Assembly: GCF_964355755.1 (NCBI RefSeq)
Contig: NC_092676.1
Span: 21,560,288-21,624,287 of the forward strand
Origin: Antedon mediterranea
Lineage: Eukaryota; Echinodermata; Crinoidea; Comatulida; Antedonidae
Direction: 5' to 3'
Length of the DNA stretch: 64,000 bases
Program-made: the position numbers and the translations under genes
The notes under the pieces: generated by a model
Told to the model about the DNA's origin: nothing
The model's database searches: none
The model's input: the letters and a program-made list of their open reading frames with translations, nothing else
Part shown: positions 51,541 to 62,960 of the stretch, one piece after another
How the letters are laid out: each line of letters begins with the position of its first letter
Position numbering within the stretch: the stretch's first letter is position 1

Positions 51541-53282
51541 CAAATCAAGTCTTATTTAGTATGTATACATCCGCCCTTATGAGGGCGGGCATCACTCTCT
51601 GGAGCTCTCTGTTACAAATTTCTCATGAAAAAATCACGGAATACTCATTCTTGTATTCTTTGCTAGAGTAGTAGTACAACGTGTTGCGTTTGAATTGAAC
51701 ACAACGATAAGAAATCGTTTGAGAAATTGTTGTAATATTTTATCGAAAGAACAAATTAATTATTTATGTTAGGCCTAGTTTTACTAGGCTTATGAAGTTA
51801 TGATCCTTTTGTCAGGAATGTTATTGCTATCACTAGCCTAGGCCTAGCCTTTCTTTTGCTAGGCCTGCCTATAGCTAGGCCTAGCCTACCTAGAGTAGTA
51901 GAAGTAGAGAAACAGTCAAGAAACAAACAAGCAAGCCAGGATCAAATGACATTGACAGCGACGTGTATGGCGGTGCAGTGAAGATGGCGTGAAGATGACC
52001 ATAAAATTAAAATAACATGGACCGGCTCAGGTAAATTGTAGATAAATAATTGACAGACATATATGATAATAAATAATAATTAATATTAATAATCCACCAT
52101 GCCATGGATGGTCCACACTCACCTCACAGCTAAATACACCACCACACACAGGGTCAATTTGAAAACATAAAAAAAAATGAATATTTTTGTTTTCGGTAAA
52201 CTAGGCCTATAGTTATACTTTAATAGAAATTTGATTTGCAGGTACTGTAGATGTTGGCCTACGCACGATGGGCCTACCTAATTTGGCCCCTATACTGTTT
52301 TGTTGTTTTTGCAAATTTCACATGGCACCTTTTTGCCTGGTTTTATGCAACACTTGGGAACAATTGGAATATGTACCACTGTCAGTGTTAGATGAAGCAA
52401 TCTTGGTTCGTTTTGTGGTTGGGTCTTCCATGAATTTTTTAAACAATCGATCTTTCTCCTCATGTTTGCTGCCCAGTAATTATGGCTTATTTCTAGCGAA
52501 CTTGCTCATGATTAAAACACATCAAACAAAATTGCCACTACTACTGTACCATATCAGCTTCTTCGCATATCATAAAGCTGTAGTTTCACAATTCTATCAA
52601 TATGATCAATTAAATGAAGTCGTTGATTTTTAACGTCTTCCAGTTTACAGAGAGTTTAAAATATTTGTCATGCTTTCACAGGAATTGTTTTTCCACTCAA
52701 TTGGTATCCACTTGTTTTGTCATAGATTCAATTACAGACACCGTGTCAAATATGTCACTTGCATAAATCTGCCTTAAATCTAAACGTTTTTTTTCTGAAG
52801 CTGAATTTATCTGTGTATGATACATGATTTCTTAATTGTGTTTCCCTGTTTTTAAAAATGCTTCTACTGTATAGTCCAGGCGTATCTGCCACACCCACTT
52901 CTCCACAGCCCTGTTGTCAAGGGTGCATGTGAACAGAATGATATGGTACTCCTAGGGTCTAGGAAGGCATAATGCAGGGCTCAAATTTTGAAAATTTATT
53001 AGCTAGACCACTGGGCTGTGAGTTTCACTAGTCCACTCATTAGCTAAAATCTTATTGGGTAAATACTGCGCAGCTGCACACCAAATCAAAACATAACTCT
53101 ACTACTGAATTATTTTAATTTCAGTATAAACTATAATATCATAATTTTAGACAGGTCTGGTGCATGGAAGATGATTATTTTTCAATTTAGAAATCACTGT
53201 CTTGATCACTCTCAAATTCATCTTGATGTTCATCATCTGATTCTTGTTTTTCTTCTTCTACTACCTGCATTCGATTTAAGTA
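51541..53282. other. Repeat-like region without a recognised gene
   Basis: Contains a TAGGCCTA-rich patch (51,775-51,900) and a 121-codon plus-strand ORF (52,268-52,633) with no recognised motif. That ORF may be the complement of transposon sequence, since the minus strand here lies downstream of the hAT-like frame. Confidence 0.4.
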
Positions 53283-53480
53283 TCAAACTCCACCACTATT
53301 CCATACTGTAGGTTGATAGCTGGTACGGAGGTTATAATCAGTGATGGTGGGTGACTGCATCATGATGACCATCTGGTCAGTCACCCGATCTTCCCAGGAT
53401 GATCGGTACTTGGTCTTCAGTTGTTTCATTTTGTTGAAACCCCTCTCTGCCTCAGCAGAACTAGCTGGAATGGCAAGCAC
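53283..53480 (-). pseudogene. hAT-type transposase C-terminal fragment
   Basis: The minus-strand frame gives IPASSAEAERGFNKMKQLKT, the hallmark start of the hAT dimerisation domain (P-x-SSA-x-AER-x-F), followed by RSSWEDRVTDQMVIMM and a stop at 53,283. Only about 65 codons remain in one exon. It may be the last exon of a split hAT-derived gene extending to higher coordinates, or a relic. Confidence 0.7.
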
Positions 53481-53540
53481 AGGTTAATAAAAGACGACAC
53501 ATTTGCAGACCTTGATTTATAAATATAAGAGGATAGCTCC

Positions 53541-53576
53541 TAATGGCTCTCCTCAATATGTTGAGGAGAGCCATTA
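53541..53576. repeat. Perfect 16-bp hairpin
   Basis: TAATGGCTCTCCTCAA, loop TATG, exact complement. Confidence 0.9.
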
Positions 53577-53596
53577 TTTTGATTAAGTATTCGAGG

Positions 53597-53623
53597 CACA
53601 GGCCCACCATGGTTGGGCCTGTG
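53597..53623. repeat. Perfect 10-bp hairpin
   Basis: CACAGGCCCA, 7-base loop CCATGGT, exact complement, 20 bp after the previous hairpin. Confidence 0.85.
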
Positions 53624-54662
53624 GCGAGCCGAATTTTGATAAATGACACCTCTAGATGGCCGGAAATGGTACTCTCGCACGTAAAATTCATCGTAGGTCA
53701 TTGTTCTCTGAACGTAGTAGTCTACGATGTATTGTTATGATATTAAATTATCTACGCGTCGATCGTAGGGTGGTTCGTAGGGTTAGTAAACACCATTGTC
53801 ATCGCCTTTACTTTAGAAGCATGGACAATGCAAACAAACAATGTATTGTTTGCTAATTAAAATCCTATCTAAAGATAGTAGACGTCAATTTTTGTAGCCA
53901 CCCTAGCTAGCATCGGTTATCCTAATTTGGACGGAAATCCGCCGACGAGACGACATCGGGTCCGTGGACCTCTCAGATCACGCAGAGAGAGAGAGTCGAG
54001 GCTATCTATCTAGTCTAGTTTCGGCGGCCTACACTATAAATTATTTAATCCTACCTTGGGTTAGCGAATTATAAAAACAACGACACCTAGGCTAGGACAC
54101 CAACAAAATACAGTATATGCAAAATAAATATATATATATTCCATATTAATTACTACTGTATAAGATTTAACATAAAGGCGACATGTGTATAAGAAAAGGC
54201 CCGACCAGAATTTGGAGGGGAAAACATGTGAGCAGTTATTAAGATCAGAGAGAGTGTTTCATGTCATGTGACACAAAATCCAGGTACACGATCTTAATTA
54301 CTGTTTATCGTCGGCAGCCACACATACTGAGTTTTAAAAAAAACATGTGAGATGTTGCGGTGTAAAGCAGAGAGTATCGCGTTTCATGCCATGTGACCAA
54401 AAAAACTAGGTCTGTATAATTACGGTCTTCTGACGGCAGTCTTTTTGAGCTACCGATTGAACGTTCTGATACTATTATTTAGAATGAATTGTTTAAAATA
54501 TTTTTCATGCAACATCAAAGATCGAAGGCGCGCCTAGCCTATCGGGGGTAGCCATAACAAAGATCGTTTGCGCGACTATATATAGACTGTGTGTTGTATT
54601 CGGGGTTAATATTCTTATCATTATAGGCCTATATATTTTTATGACGCACTGTAACAGGTTGG

Positions 54663-54733
54663 GGAGCGCTATTTTAGGCGCTCCTTTGATCGTTTTCAGG
54701 AGCGCCAAGGAGCGTCAGCGCCATGGCGCTCCT
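54663..54733. repeat. Cluster of GGAGCGCC inverted repeats
   Basis: GGAGCGCT, GGCGCTCC, GGAGCGCC, GGAGCG and GGCGCTCC alternate within 71 bp in otherwise AT-rich DNA, able to form several alternative stems. Confidence 0.65.
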
Positions 54734-55151
54734 TTTAAATCAAGGTCTGCATTTGAAAGTTCATCCTTTATTGTTGGAATGATTTTTTACCAATTTGCAA
54801 TGGCTATCCTGTTGTATCTGTAAAGTAACATAAATGATTATTATGTGAAATAGCACTTAATTAAAACAATAACTTTTAAATTTATAATGGCACACAAGAT
54901 ACTCAAGTCATCTAAAGATACATTGTCAGCATTCAAAGATGTGCTAAACTTCTGTCATATGAGTTTTACCTCCTCTTTGCCAAAATCTATTAAAAAAATA
55001 AACAGATTCATTAATAAAAGTGCAGTAATAATTGAATATTTCCAGGATTGCTCCAGTGTAATGAATTCATAATATCTGTTGTTTCTTTCACATTAGCAGG
55101 CCAACATTTAAAGCTGCTAATACGTACGTAAAGCGTGTACAGTAACTATAC

Positions 55152-55279
55152 CTGTACATGTTGCATGTCTTGGAATCTTCCATCAAGGGCCAACTGGATA
55201 CCAGAAATGATTTTGACAACAGAAGATTCAATGTCTCCAGACCCAACTGGGTTCTCTCCTTTAAAACAACCATCATCAT
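55152..55279 (-). pseudogene. Possible internal exon of the hAT-like gene
   Basis: Minus strand: the acceptor TTGCAG precedes a 128-bp open segment containing SSVVKIISGIQLALDGRFQD, ending at a donor CAG|GTATAG. A second open block at about 55,405-55,450 (reading SLTVADAAASIESADY) and one at about 55,000-55,105 (FKCWPANVKETTDIMNS) lie in the expected order upstream of the hAT end at 53,480. The content resembles the region before the dimerisation domain in ZNF862-like hAT genes, but the match is from memory and weak. Confidence 0.35.
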
Positions 55280-55450
55280 CTGCAATATTTTATCTCATGA
55301 CCTGCAGTGTTTGTGTGTCATTTTCGTACAATTACAAACATATAATTAATGTTAATATATTTCTTTCAGTTTTCAGCAGATTTTCTGTATTATATGACTT
55401 ACTTTGTTTTATAGTCTGCTGACTCAATCGATGCAGCAGCATCTGCTACA

Positions 55451-56325
55451 GTCAAACTTGATTTCTGTTCAGTCAATGACACTGAATTTGTACTACTGTA
55501 TCATTTATCCTTTACGTTTCTAAATGGGGGATTACTGAGAATTCTGGCCTCCTTTTGTACAAGTCCCTTTTTAGGGAGACTGGTCTGTATTAACATTGAG
55601 ATAATACTTCCCCATGCCTTTCAATCACGTTTTGTAGCAATTATTGACCTGTTCAATAGCTAAGGTTGGTTTATCACCATCGTGTGAACCTTCAGTTGGG
55701 ATGTCCAAGTTCGGAGACTGTAGGTTTTGCCATGGTCGGGTAAGGTGCATGTTGTAGTGGATCTGCTGTCAGGAACTGGTGTACTGTAGCTTGTGTCTGA
55801 TTTGCTCTTACTGTATTGAATTCCATGGTGTAGAATTTGGCGACAATTTATGTGGGACTGGTTCGGGGACTGGTTGCTTCTCTTCATTCCCATATTCATT
55901 TACTCACCTTATCTGCATCTGCTGAATCTGTACTTTTTACAGGTATATCGTCGGCTATAGGTGTTCTACTGTAGCTCTAGAGACTATAGCAGTACTGTAA
56001 TTGTAGTATAATTGCTGAAGGTTGCCTAGGCTACTCAACCTCTAAACATTAATTGACTAATAAAGATTTAAATAAAAATATAATCTGGGCAACGGCATAA
56101 ACCAGTTATACCGTATTTAATGAAAGTATTCTCAATTTCAACAATGTAGCTATAATGAGACCCGAGGCATGATGTACCACAGTTGGTAAATAGAAAAACG
56201 AATTAACACAGGCCTACTGTAGTTGTCAATACAATCATAAATTAACGTATCGAAACTTATGAACTAAACAATATAAACGTTTAATTTTTAAATCTGTATG
56301 CTATATAAATAGAACTACACTACAC
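55451..56325. other. No recognised gene
   Basis: A minus-strand open segment at 55,660-55,899 is rich in Ser, Thr, Pro and Gln and could be upstream sequence of the hAT-like gene. Otherwise nothing is supported. Confidence 0.35.
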
Positions 56326-56712
56326 TTTTAGTACAGGAAAACTATGAAATATGGTTGAAAAAATTGCAACAGAATTTATTTCACAACAATGCATTTCTAT
56401 AAGGTCCCAGGTAGGGGAAATAGGTTTTTTAAAACAAAATGGCCGCCAATGGCGAAAATGCCTAAAAAAGGACAAAAAAACATAAATGATAGATCTAATT
56501 ACCACTTTATAACAGTTTTTACAATGGTTTATATATTTCTTTACAGTTTCGAAGATCTGAACTACAATATACACATTATTTTAAGTGCTGAAAAACCAAT
56601 GTTTAAGTATGTAGATACTGTATATCCCTATTGTTATAATATAAAACGCAGTCCTTCCTATGCTTAATGCATAGGATTACGGTGTCAATAATACATTTGT
56701 ACTGTTATAACA
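56326..56712 (+). repeat. Interspersed repeat X, uninterrupted copy
   Basis: This segment of about 385 bp (from AGTACAGGAAAAC to the TACATTTGTACTGTTATAAC block) reappears on the minus strand between 62,960 and about 60,475, where it is split by a 2.0-kb insertion. Shared landmarks include TTGAAAAAATTGCAACAG, ATGCATTTCTATAAGGTCCC and AAAATGGCCGCCAATGGCG. Confidence 0.75.
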
Positions 56713-56999
56713 ATATATTACAACATTGGTGGTGCCAGCGGAGAGGAGTATAGGGATGGGAGATCATATGGGAAGGGTGAGGGAGTCTGTCCGGCCCCCC
56801 ATCCCCTCTCCCCAATTGGCTATTTTCGGGAGTATACTGTATGTAGACAATATGATATTTCCTAATATAAAACAATTGAGTGCTGTTTCAAGGATTTTCA
56901 TTTTTTAAAGTGACTAAAACTACCCTTTACCTCTATAATATTGTCGGAACTTCTGGGTGCGCTCCCATAAATGTATAAATATAAATAAATCTTATCATT

Positions 57000-58899
57000 T
57001 AACTAGGTCCATACAGCTTTCTCAGTTCGAACCTGCAAGTGAGGAGGAAATTCTAAATATTGTCAAAAATTCTCCCTCAAAATCGTGTGAACTTGACCCG
57101 GTACCAACTTCACTGATAAAGAAATTTACTTCTTCATTTATTCCATTAATCACACATATTGTAAATAAGTCTCTTGAAAGTGGTTCTTTCCCAGAGTCTC
57201 TTAAAGTCACTCATGTTCGACCCACATTGAAAAAAATAGGTCTAGATCCCGAGATTCTGAAAACTACAGACCTACTGTATCTCGAATCTTAGTTTTTTAG
57301 GAAAAATAATTGAGAATGTTGTTTCTAAACGGATATTGTCGCATGTACAAAACCATAGTCTACTTGATCCGTATCAATCTGCCTATAAAGTGCATCATAG
57401 TACTGAAACTGCATTACTTCGTGTAAATAACGATATCATACGTGCGATGGATGATGGTAAGCTAACTGCTCTAGTATTATTAGACTTAAGTGCAGCATTT
57501 GATACGGTTGACCATTCCGTGTTGTTAAATAGACTCAGTACGTATATTGGTATTGAAGGAAAAGCACTTGATTGGTGTCTGTCATATTTGGAAAAAAGGC
57601 CTCAACACGTATGTATTGGTGATGCTATCAAAAGCTTCTTTTTTAAACTTTTCGGTACCACAAGGATCTGTTCTTGGGCCGCAATGGTTCAAAATTTATT
57701 TACACCCAATACGGGATATCATTAGTAAATATGATCTGTACTATCATGTTTACGCTGATGATACTCAGATTTATATTTCTTTTAAACCTACAATGACACA
57801 CATTGACATTTCTTTGGAACTGCTCCAACATTGTATCCATGAATTGCGTGTCTGGATGAAAAACAACTTTCTTAAATTAAATTATGAAAAAACAGAATAT
57901 ATTCTCTTTGGATCAAAGCTGCAGTTGGAAAAACTGCCACCAAGTTTTATTTACATTGGTGAAACCCAAATAGACCCGGCTAGGCAGGTTAGAAATCTAG
58001 GGGTTGAAATGGATGCGGGTATGACTATGATTTCTCATATCTCAAAAACTATTTCTATGTCGTCTTTTCACTTACGAAACATCCGAAGGATTCGAAAGTT
58101 TATTAATGAGGCAGCAGCTAAACAACTTGTTCATGCTTTTGTCACTTCACGACTGGATATGGGAAACTCATTGCTATATGGGCTACCACAAAAACAACTC
58201 CACAGGCTTCAGCTGATTCAAAATACAGCGGCACGAGTTGTTAAAAACTACCAAGATATGCACACATATCAAATACCTTGGAAACTTTGCATTGGCTTCC
58301 TGTTAGGTACCGCATTGTTTTTAAAATATTACTCTTTGTTTTTAATTCTATTAATGGCATGGCTCCTGAATATATTTCTATATTTCTGACATGCTTAGGC
58401 TGTATGTTCCCAGACGGAATCTGCGTTCTAGTGATACGCTGCTTCTACATCAACCTAAGTCTCACCACTCATGGGGAGGCATGGAATGCTCTACCGAGCT
58501 CTATCAGATTTTGCAAAACTGTTGATACTTTTAAAAAATTATTAAAAACACATTTATTCATTAAGGCATATGGAAATCATGAGGTTTCTTAAAGTTCTAG
58601 AATTGTATAGTATACTTTTTCCTGACCAGCATTATCTTTGGGGTGCCTCTGTCTTGGTTGTTGTCTCTGAGCACCCGGTCGTCTGTGGCAAGGCAAATGT
58701 GTATCCTGTTCCTTTGTTTGGTCACCTAGGTAGGGGTCCGGGACCGCGACAGAACGAGAACGGATGGGGACCCTCCAAAGAAATTGCATTTTATTTGTCG
58801 GGCATTTGTATGATTTGTTTTATTTTTTTGAATGCGCCTTGAACACTCTTGAGTGGTATTTGCGCTATAAAAATCCTGTTATTATTATTATTATTATTG
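57000..58899 (+). mobile_element. CR1/L2-like LINE reverse transcriptase, frameshifted, with (TTA)n tail
   Basis: Three overlapping frames give consecutive RT pieces. 57,005-57,292 holds the domain start (EEEILNIVKNSPSKSCELDP). 57,301-57,650 holds QSAYKVHHSTETALL and LLDLSAAFDTVDHSVLL. 57,640-58,275 holds the SVPQGSVLGP motif, the catalytic YADDTQIY box, LNYEKTEYILF and the LQLIQNTAARVV thumb region. The C-terminal TLHWLPVRYRIVFK follows in another frame. The 3' UTR ends in TTTGCGCTATAAAAATCCTG plus ATT repeats (about 58,878-58,898). It is 5' truncated (no endonuclease seen) and broken by several frameshifts, so inactive. It is in the jockey-like superclade by its motifs. Confidence 0.85.
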
Positions 58900-58930
58900 A
58901 TGGCCCAGCCAATTGATGCTAGCTGCGCTC

Positions 58931-58948
58931 TCCCCCCCCCCCCCCCCT
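58931..58948. repeat. Poly(C) tract
   Basis: About 17 consecutive C. Confidence 0.95.
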
Positions 58949-58984
58949 CATCGGGAAAATCCTTGCGCCATCACTGGACAACAA

Positions 58985-59363
58985 TCTATTACCGTATTTA
59001 TTCGGATAAACGCTACATTTAGAAAAATTGAATAACCTACGCCACCGCAACCCCTCCCCCCCCCCCCCCCCCATCGGACATCATTTTGAATTTATTTCCT
59101 CGAATGTACGCCCCGCCACATGCATATTATACACAATATTGTATTTTAACACATCTCTATTTGTAATAGAATTCACTGATGAATGACATGATGGTGTTGT
59201 ATTTGTTCATATCTAAAGGGTGTATTTATTTGATTATACATATACCACATTACACCCACAAAAATAAACGCCTCTCTCCGAATAAACTCCTCACGACGAT
59301 TACACGCCCCAACTACCCTCCTTAAAAATCAACCACCAAGGGCATTTATTCAAATAAATGTGG
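58985..59363. repeat. Degenerate interspersed repeat with ATAAACGC motifs and poly(C)
   Basis: TATTTATTCGGATAAACGC near the left edge and the complement-like CATTTATTCAAATAAATG near the right edge form imperfect inverted ends. AAATAAACGCCTC and CCGAATAAACTCC lie between them. A second poly(C) run is at about 59,056-59,072. A related decayed copy may lie at about 43,120-43,165. Confidence 0.45.
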
Positions 59364-60440
59364 TCATTTCACTTTCATCTTGTCAGTATCTCATCCTCCA
59401 TCTATTGGTGGGGAATTGAGCATGTGCTGATGCCGTGGCATTCTTAAAAAATAGTGGAGCAGCAGTCCAAACCATATTTTCTGTAGCTGCAATTTATTTT
59501 ACTACAACCTTATTTACAGGTACATCTAATCAACTTTAATAGTTTCTCTGGTGGTGCTGGTAGTAAATTTGTCATCAATACTTTCCATCCCTAGTCTGTG
59601 GGTTGAAGAGTATTTCCTATCCACTGCTACTGTATACCTGGTAATAAAGACTCACGAAAGGAAATTTTGCAGCAAGGGAATAGATTTGCTTTTTGCAACT
59701 TTCTCAAAGAAAAGTGGGCTGTCTGAAATCTCACATAGCCATCAATGATGACATAGTATATGTGAGGGAATGTGCACTGCTTCTCTATTGATGAATATGG
59801 TTGATTTTTACCCATTTGTAATAATATGTTAAATTAATATTCTGTCACGGTTGCTTCATTCATTGATTTAATACCATATGTTCTCGATGGGGGAGCACTG
59901 TGAATGCATGTAAAGTCTTTCCTTGGTGTGAAGCTCTGTAAAAATTAATTTGCTTTTTATACATGGAATCCAGGGATGTGATACTACATCCCATCTATTT
60001 GGTATAGGAAAAGGTTTTAGTCTTAAAAAGTCATAACACCTGGGCAGTAGTATGCTTACAAACTCTGTAAAACCAAACGTCTCCAAAAAAAAAGAAACCA
60101 TCGCATTAGAGGAATTGGCATTGGTATAGCTATATACTGTATGGAGGAATACGTTCTGGGAGAAAGTTAGCAAAAAGCAAAACAGCACTTGAAATAAAGT
60201 CTATTCCCCCAACAACAAATGCTGCAAAATGTCATTCCCTGCGTGTATATTACCATGGTACAGCAATGGATAGAAAATACTCTTCAACCCACAGACTGGG
60301 GGATGGAAAGTTACAAATGGCATGATATGTCCATTGATGACAAATTTACCACCAGTGCCACTGTTTGTGACGAATACCACGGCATCAGCACATGCTTAAT
60401 TCTTACCTATAGACAGAGGATGATAACTGGACAATGAAAA
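59364..60440. repeat. Inverted duplication with about 340-bp and 280-bp arms
   Basis: Left-arm landmarks (ATTGAGCATGTGCTGATGCC, AGTCTGTGGGTTGAAGAGTA, then GAATAGA and TTTGCTTTTTGCAACTTTCTC) reappear reversed at about 60,160-60,440 in mirrored order. The arms are diverged (roughly four in five bases match by eye). The loop, about 59,710-60,155, contains a minus-strand 106-codon ORF (59,868-60,188) with no recognised family. Confidence 0.7.
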
Positions 60441-60474
60441 TGAATGGAGTATAGATTGTAAGATTGTATAATTC

Positions 60475-62960
60475 TATTGTTGTGACAGTACAAATGTAAA
60501 TGAACTGTTTTATTAGACACCGTAGTCCTGCATTATAATGCATAAGACTACGTTGTCTATTATTATAACCATGGTGATATCTTGATACTTAAATGTGTGT
60601 TTTTGCTGCTAAATAGCCCTTAAATTAATATGTATATTGCAGTTTAAATGTTTGACACTAAAGAAATATAAAAAGCATTATAAAAACTGCTATCAGTAGG
60701 TATCCCAATGAAGCGGATTTTCGTTACCGCGATTTTAACACGTTCGTGAAATTTCAAAAAGTGACGTGTCTTTGAAGTTAAAAATATACTATTTCTGATA
60801 TACACATGTGAATAAAAATTATATGTCTGGAAAGATCTTGTTTAAGGGATTATTTTCATATATTTTTAATCTATGTTTATTAAATATTTTAATAGAAAAC
60901 GCGAGTTAAAAATGAGGTACAAAAGCCGGCGAGCCGAAATCCGCGCGCTAAAAATAACTTTGGAAAACACCTACCCATTTTCAAAACACGATCGCACGAG
61001 GTCCATAATAGGTGGTGGAGTAATTTTTGTTGTATGTTATCAGGCTTTAAATACTCTTTATTTTGATATGTAAATCGGTTATTATTATTATGTACATCCG
61101 CCTCAAATGTCAATTTTAACGATAAAAATTGAATTTTTTAGTCTTTCTCATTATCAAAATCTGGCTAATTTAGTATTGAATTGAAGCTAATTTATATTTT
61201 TGTTTGATAAACCACATCGTTTTATTTGACTTTGCGTGGACCTCGTGCGAAGAGGCCAACAAGACCAACCACTGAAAAAAATAATCCCTACCATAAATAT
61301 CAGTGTTTACCATTTTCCTTACGGGGGGGATTCAGTTCTCCGCTTATTACTAAATTATCGTCGCCCACACAATGTGCATGGTATGCATGTATTAGCGCGT
61401 TAATTAATGATTGGATAACCCCTGCAGTGGACTGTTCCATTTTCTGAACTAGTCTTCGCCGCACACGAGGCATGTCGAAAAATGTCGCCTCTCATGGAAT
61501 ATTTGCTTCGAAACGTCAATTTTACCGATTTATTAAATTATTTAATAAGTGGAATATTTATAAATCTACTATATAAAGCAAGTAGGTTAGGAAGAAATGT
61601 ACCGAAGAAATTTAAGAAGCTTTGATTTTGCTATGCAGCGGCCGTAAGTCATTGTATGTAGGCGGCCGAAACGCGCTTTGGCCTGTGTTGCCGTTGTATG
61701 TCTACGCTGTTTCTAGGCCTAAATTTTATTCCGTATATTTCAATTCAAAGTGCAACTTTCGGTTAGAATAATCGAAAGGGAAATAAAATTAAACATGCTA
61801 CAATTATACCATTGAGGTAATTACTTTGTTAAATAAAAAATTTCTTCCCGATATTTCTTAGGCAGAATTTAGCGTCAGGCTTTTATTTAGACCTTGCTAG
61901 CTAGCTAGGGGCCTATCTTAACTTGTAGTAGGCGCGGCCGAGTCTACGTTCGGCCCGGCGCTCCAAATGGAATCGAACACATAATAAGCACGGGCTTAAT
62001 TCTTATTTTTGGCGGTTCGAAAATCAATTTAAATAATATATGATTATAAATATAACTTTAAATACTAGAATTATTAAAAAAATGTATACTTACGAAAAAT
62101 AATATTTAATGAAAAGAAACAATACCCACACAGTTTTTTAACGCAATATTTTTTTTTTTCACATTTTAACATTTTTTAACAATATTTTATGTTGTATTTC
62201 AGAATTACATACCTGTCAATATAAATAACCTTACTAAAATACATATTACATTTTATGCAATGCAAAAAAAAAGAAGTTAATTCACACATTGGTTCAAAAG
62301 TTATGAATCATTTAAAGACAGGAACTTTTTGGGCATTTTTGAGACATTGGGAAAATCACGCGTAAAAAGCCCTCGGACAAATTTTGTAGGGCGATATCTA
62401 AAAAAAAAAATGTGGAGGACACCCAAAAAAATTTTTTTCTTGTACAACTCTGTTGTATCTATGGGTTTGGAAAAAATAAGAACTTTAAAATTATTAGTAT
62501 AAAAGTTATAACCCTTCAAAAATGGGTTCAAATATAATTAGAAAAAGTGCCATTTTTCAAGCAAAAATCACTGTTTTTTGGGCACTTTAACGGACCATAA
62601 CTTTTGAATGGATAATCCGATTTCAATCATTTAAATTGCAAAAGTTTATGTTCAGTAAGTTCCTTCTGATTAACTGAAAGAAAAAGTACCATCATTAATT
62701 TGAATTTTTACATTGGGATACCTACTATCAGTATCAAGTGGTAATTAGATATACAATATATGTTTTTTGTTCATTTTTAGACATTTTTCGCCATTGGCGG
62801 CCATTTTGTTTAAAAAAACCTATTTTACCTACCTGGATTTTTCTAGACTTTTAGTATGTTCATATAGGGACCTTATAGAAATGCATTGTGGTGAAAAAAA
62901 TTCTGTTGCAATTTTTTCAACCTTTTACTGATTCTGAGCATATCTTTCCTGTACTATTTA
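60475..62960 (-). repeat. Interspersed repeat X, copy split by a 2.0-kb insertion
   Basis: The two halves (62,727-62,960 and about 60,475-60,694) together match the uninterrupted copy at 56,326-56,712 on the opposite strand. The outer half contains an imperfect hairpin GTAGTCCTGCATTATAATGC/ATAAGACTAC at about 60,523-60,553. Confidence 0.7.
60695..62726. mobile_element. 2.03-kb TIR element inserted in repeat X
   Basis: Perfect 16-bp inverted ends AGTAGGTATCCCAATG are flanked by the direct repeat ATC (60,692-60,694 and 62,727-62,729). The insertion boundaries follow from the uninterrupted copy of repeat X. The interior has CpG-rich patches (about 61,660-61,690 and 61,930-61,970), runs of A or T, and no transposase frame, so it is probably non-autonomous. 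ATCAGT can also be read as a 6-bp duplication, because the TIR starts with AGT. Confidence 0.7.

Noticed and set aside
56440-56462. YY1-like site in the AAAATGGCCGCCAATGGCG block of repeat X
   Set aside because: The core reads ATGGCCGCC rather than ATGGCGGC, so it does not fit the YY1 consensus; its presence in two copies only reflects repeat origin.
59868-60188. Tc1/mariner-like motif (SPIENIW) at the end of a minus-strand ORF
   Set aside because: The string resembles the NPIENLW region by chance, but no catalytic aspartates or flanking conserved blocks are visible and it sits at the loop of an inverted duplication.
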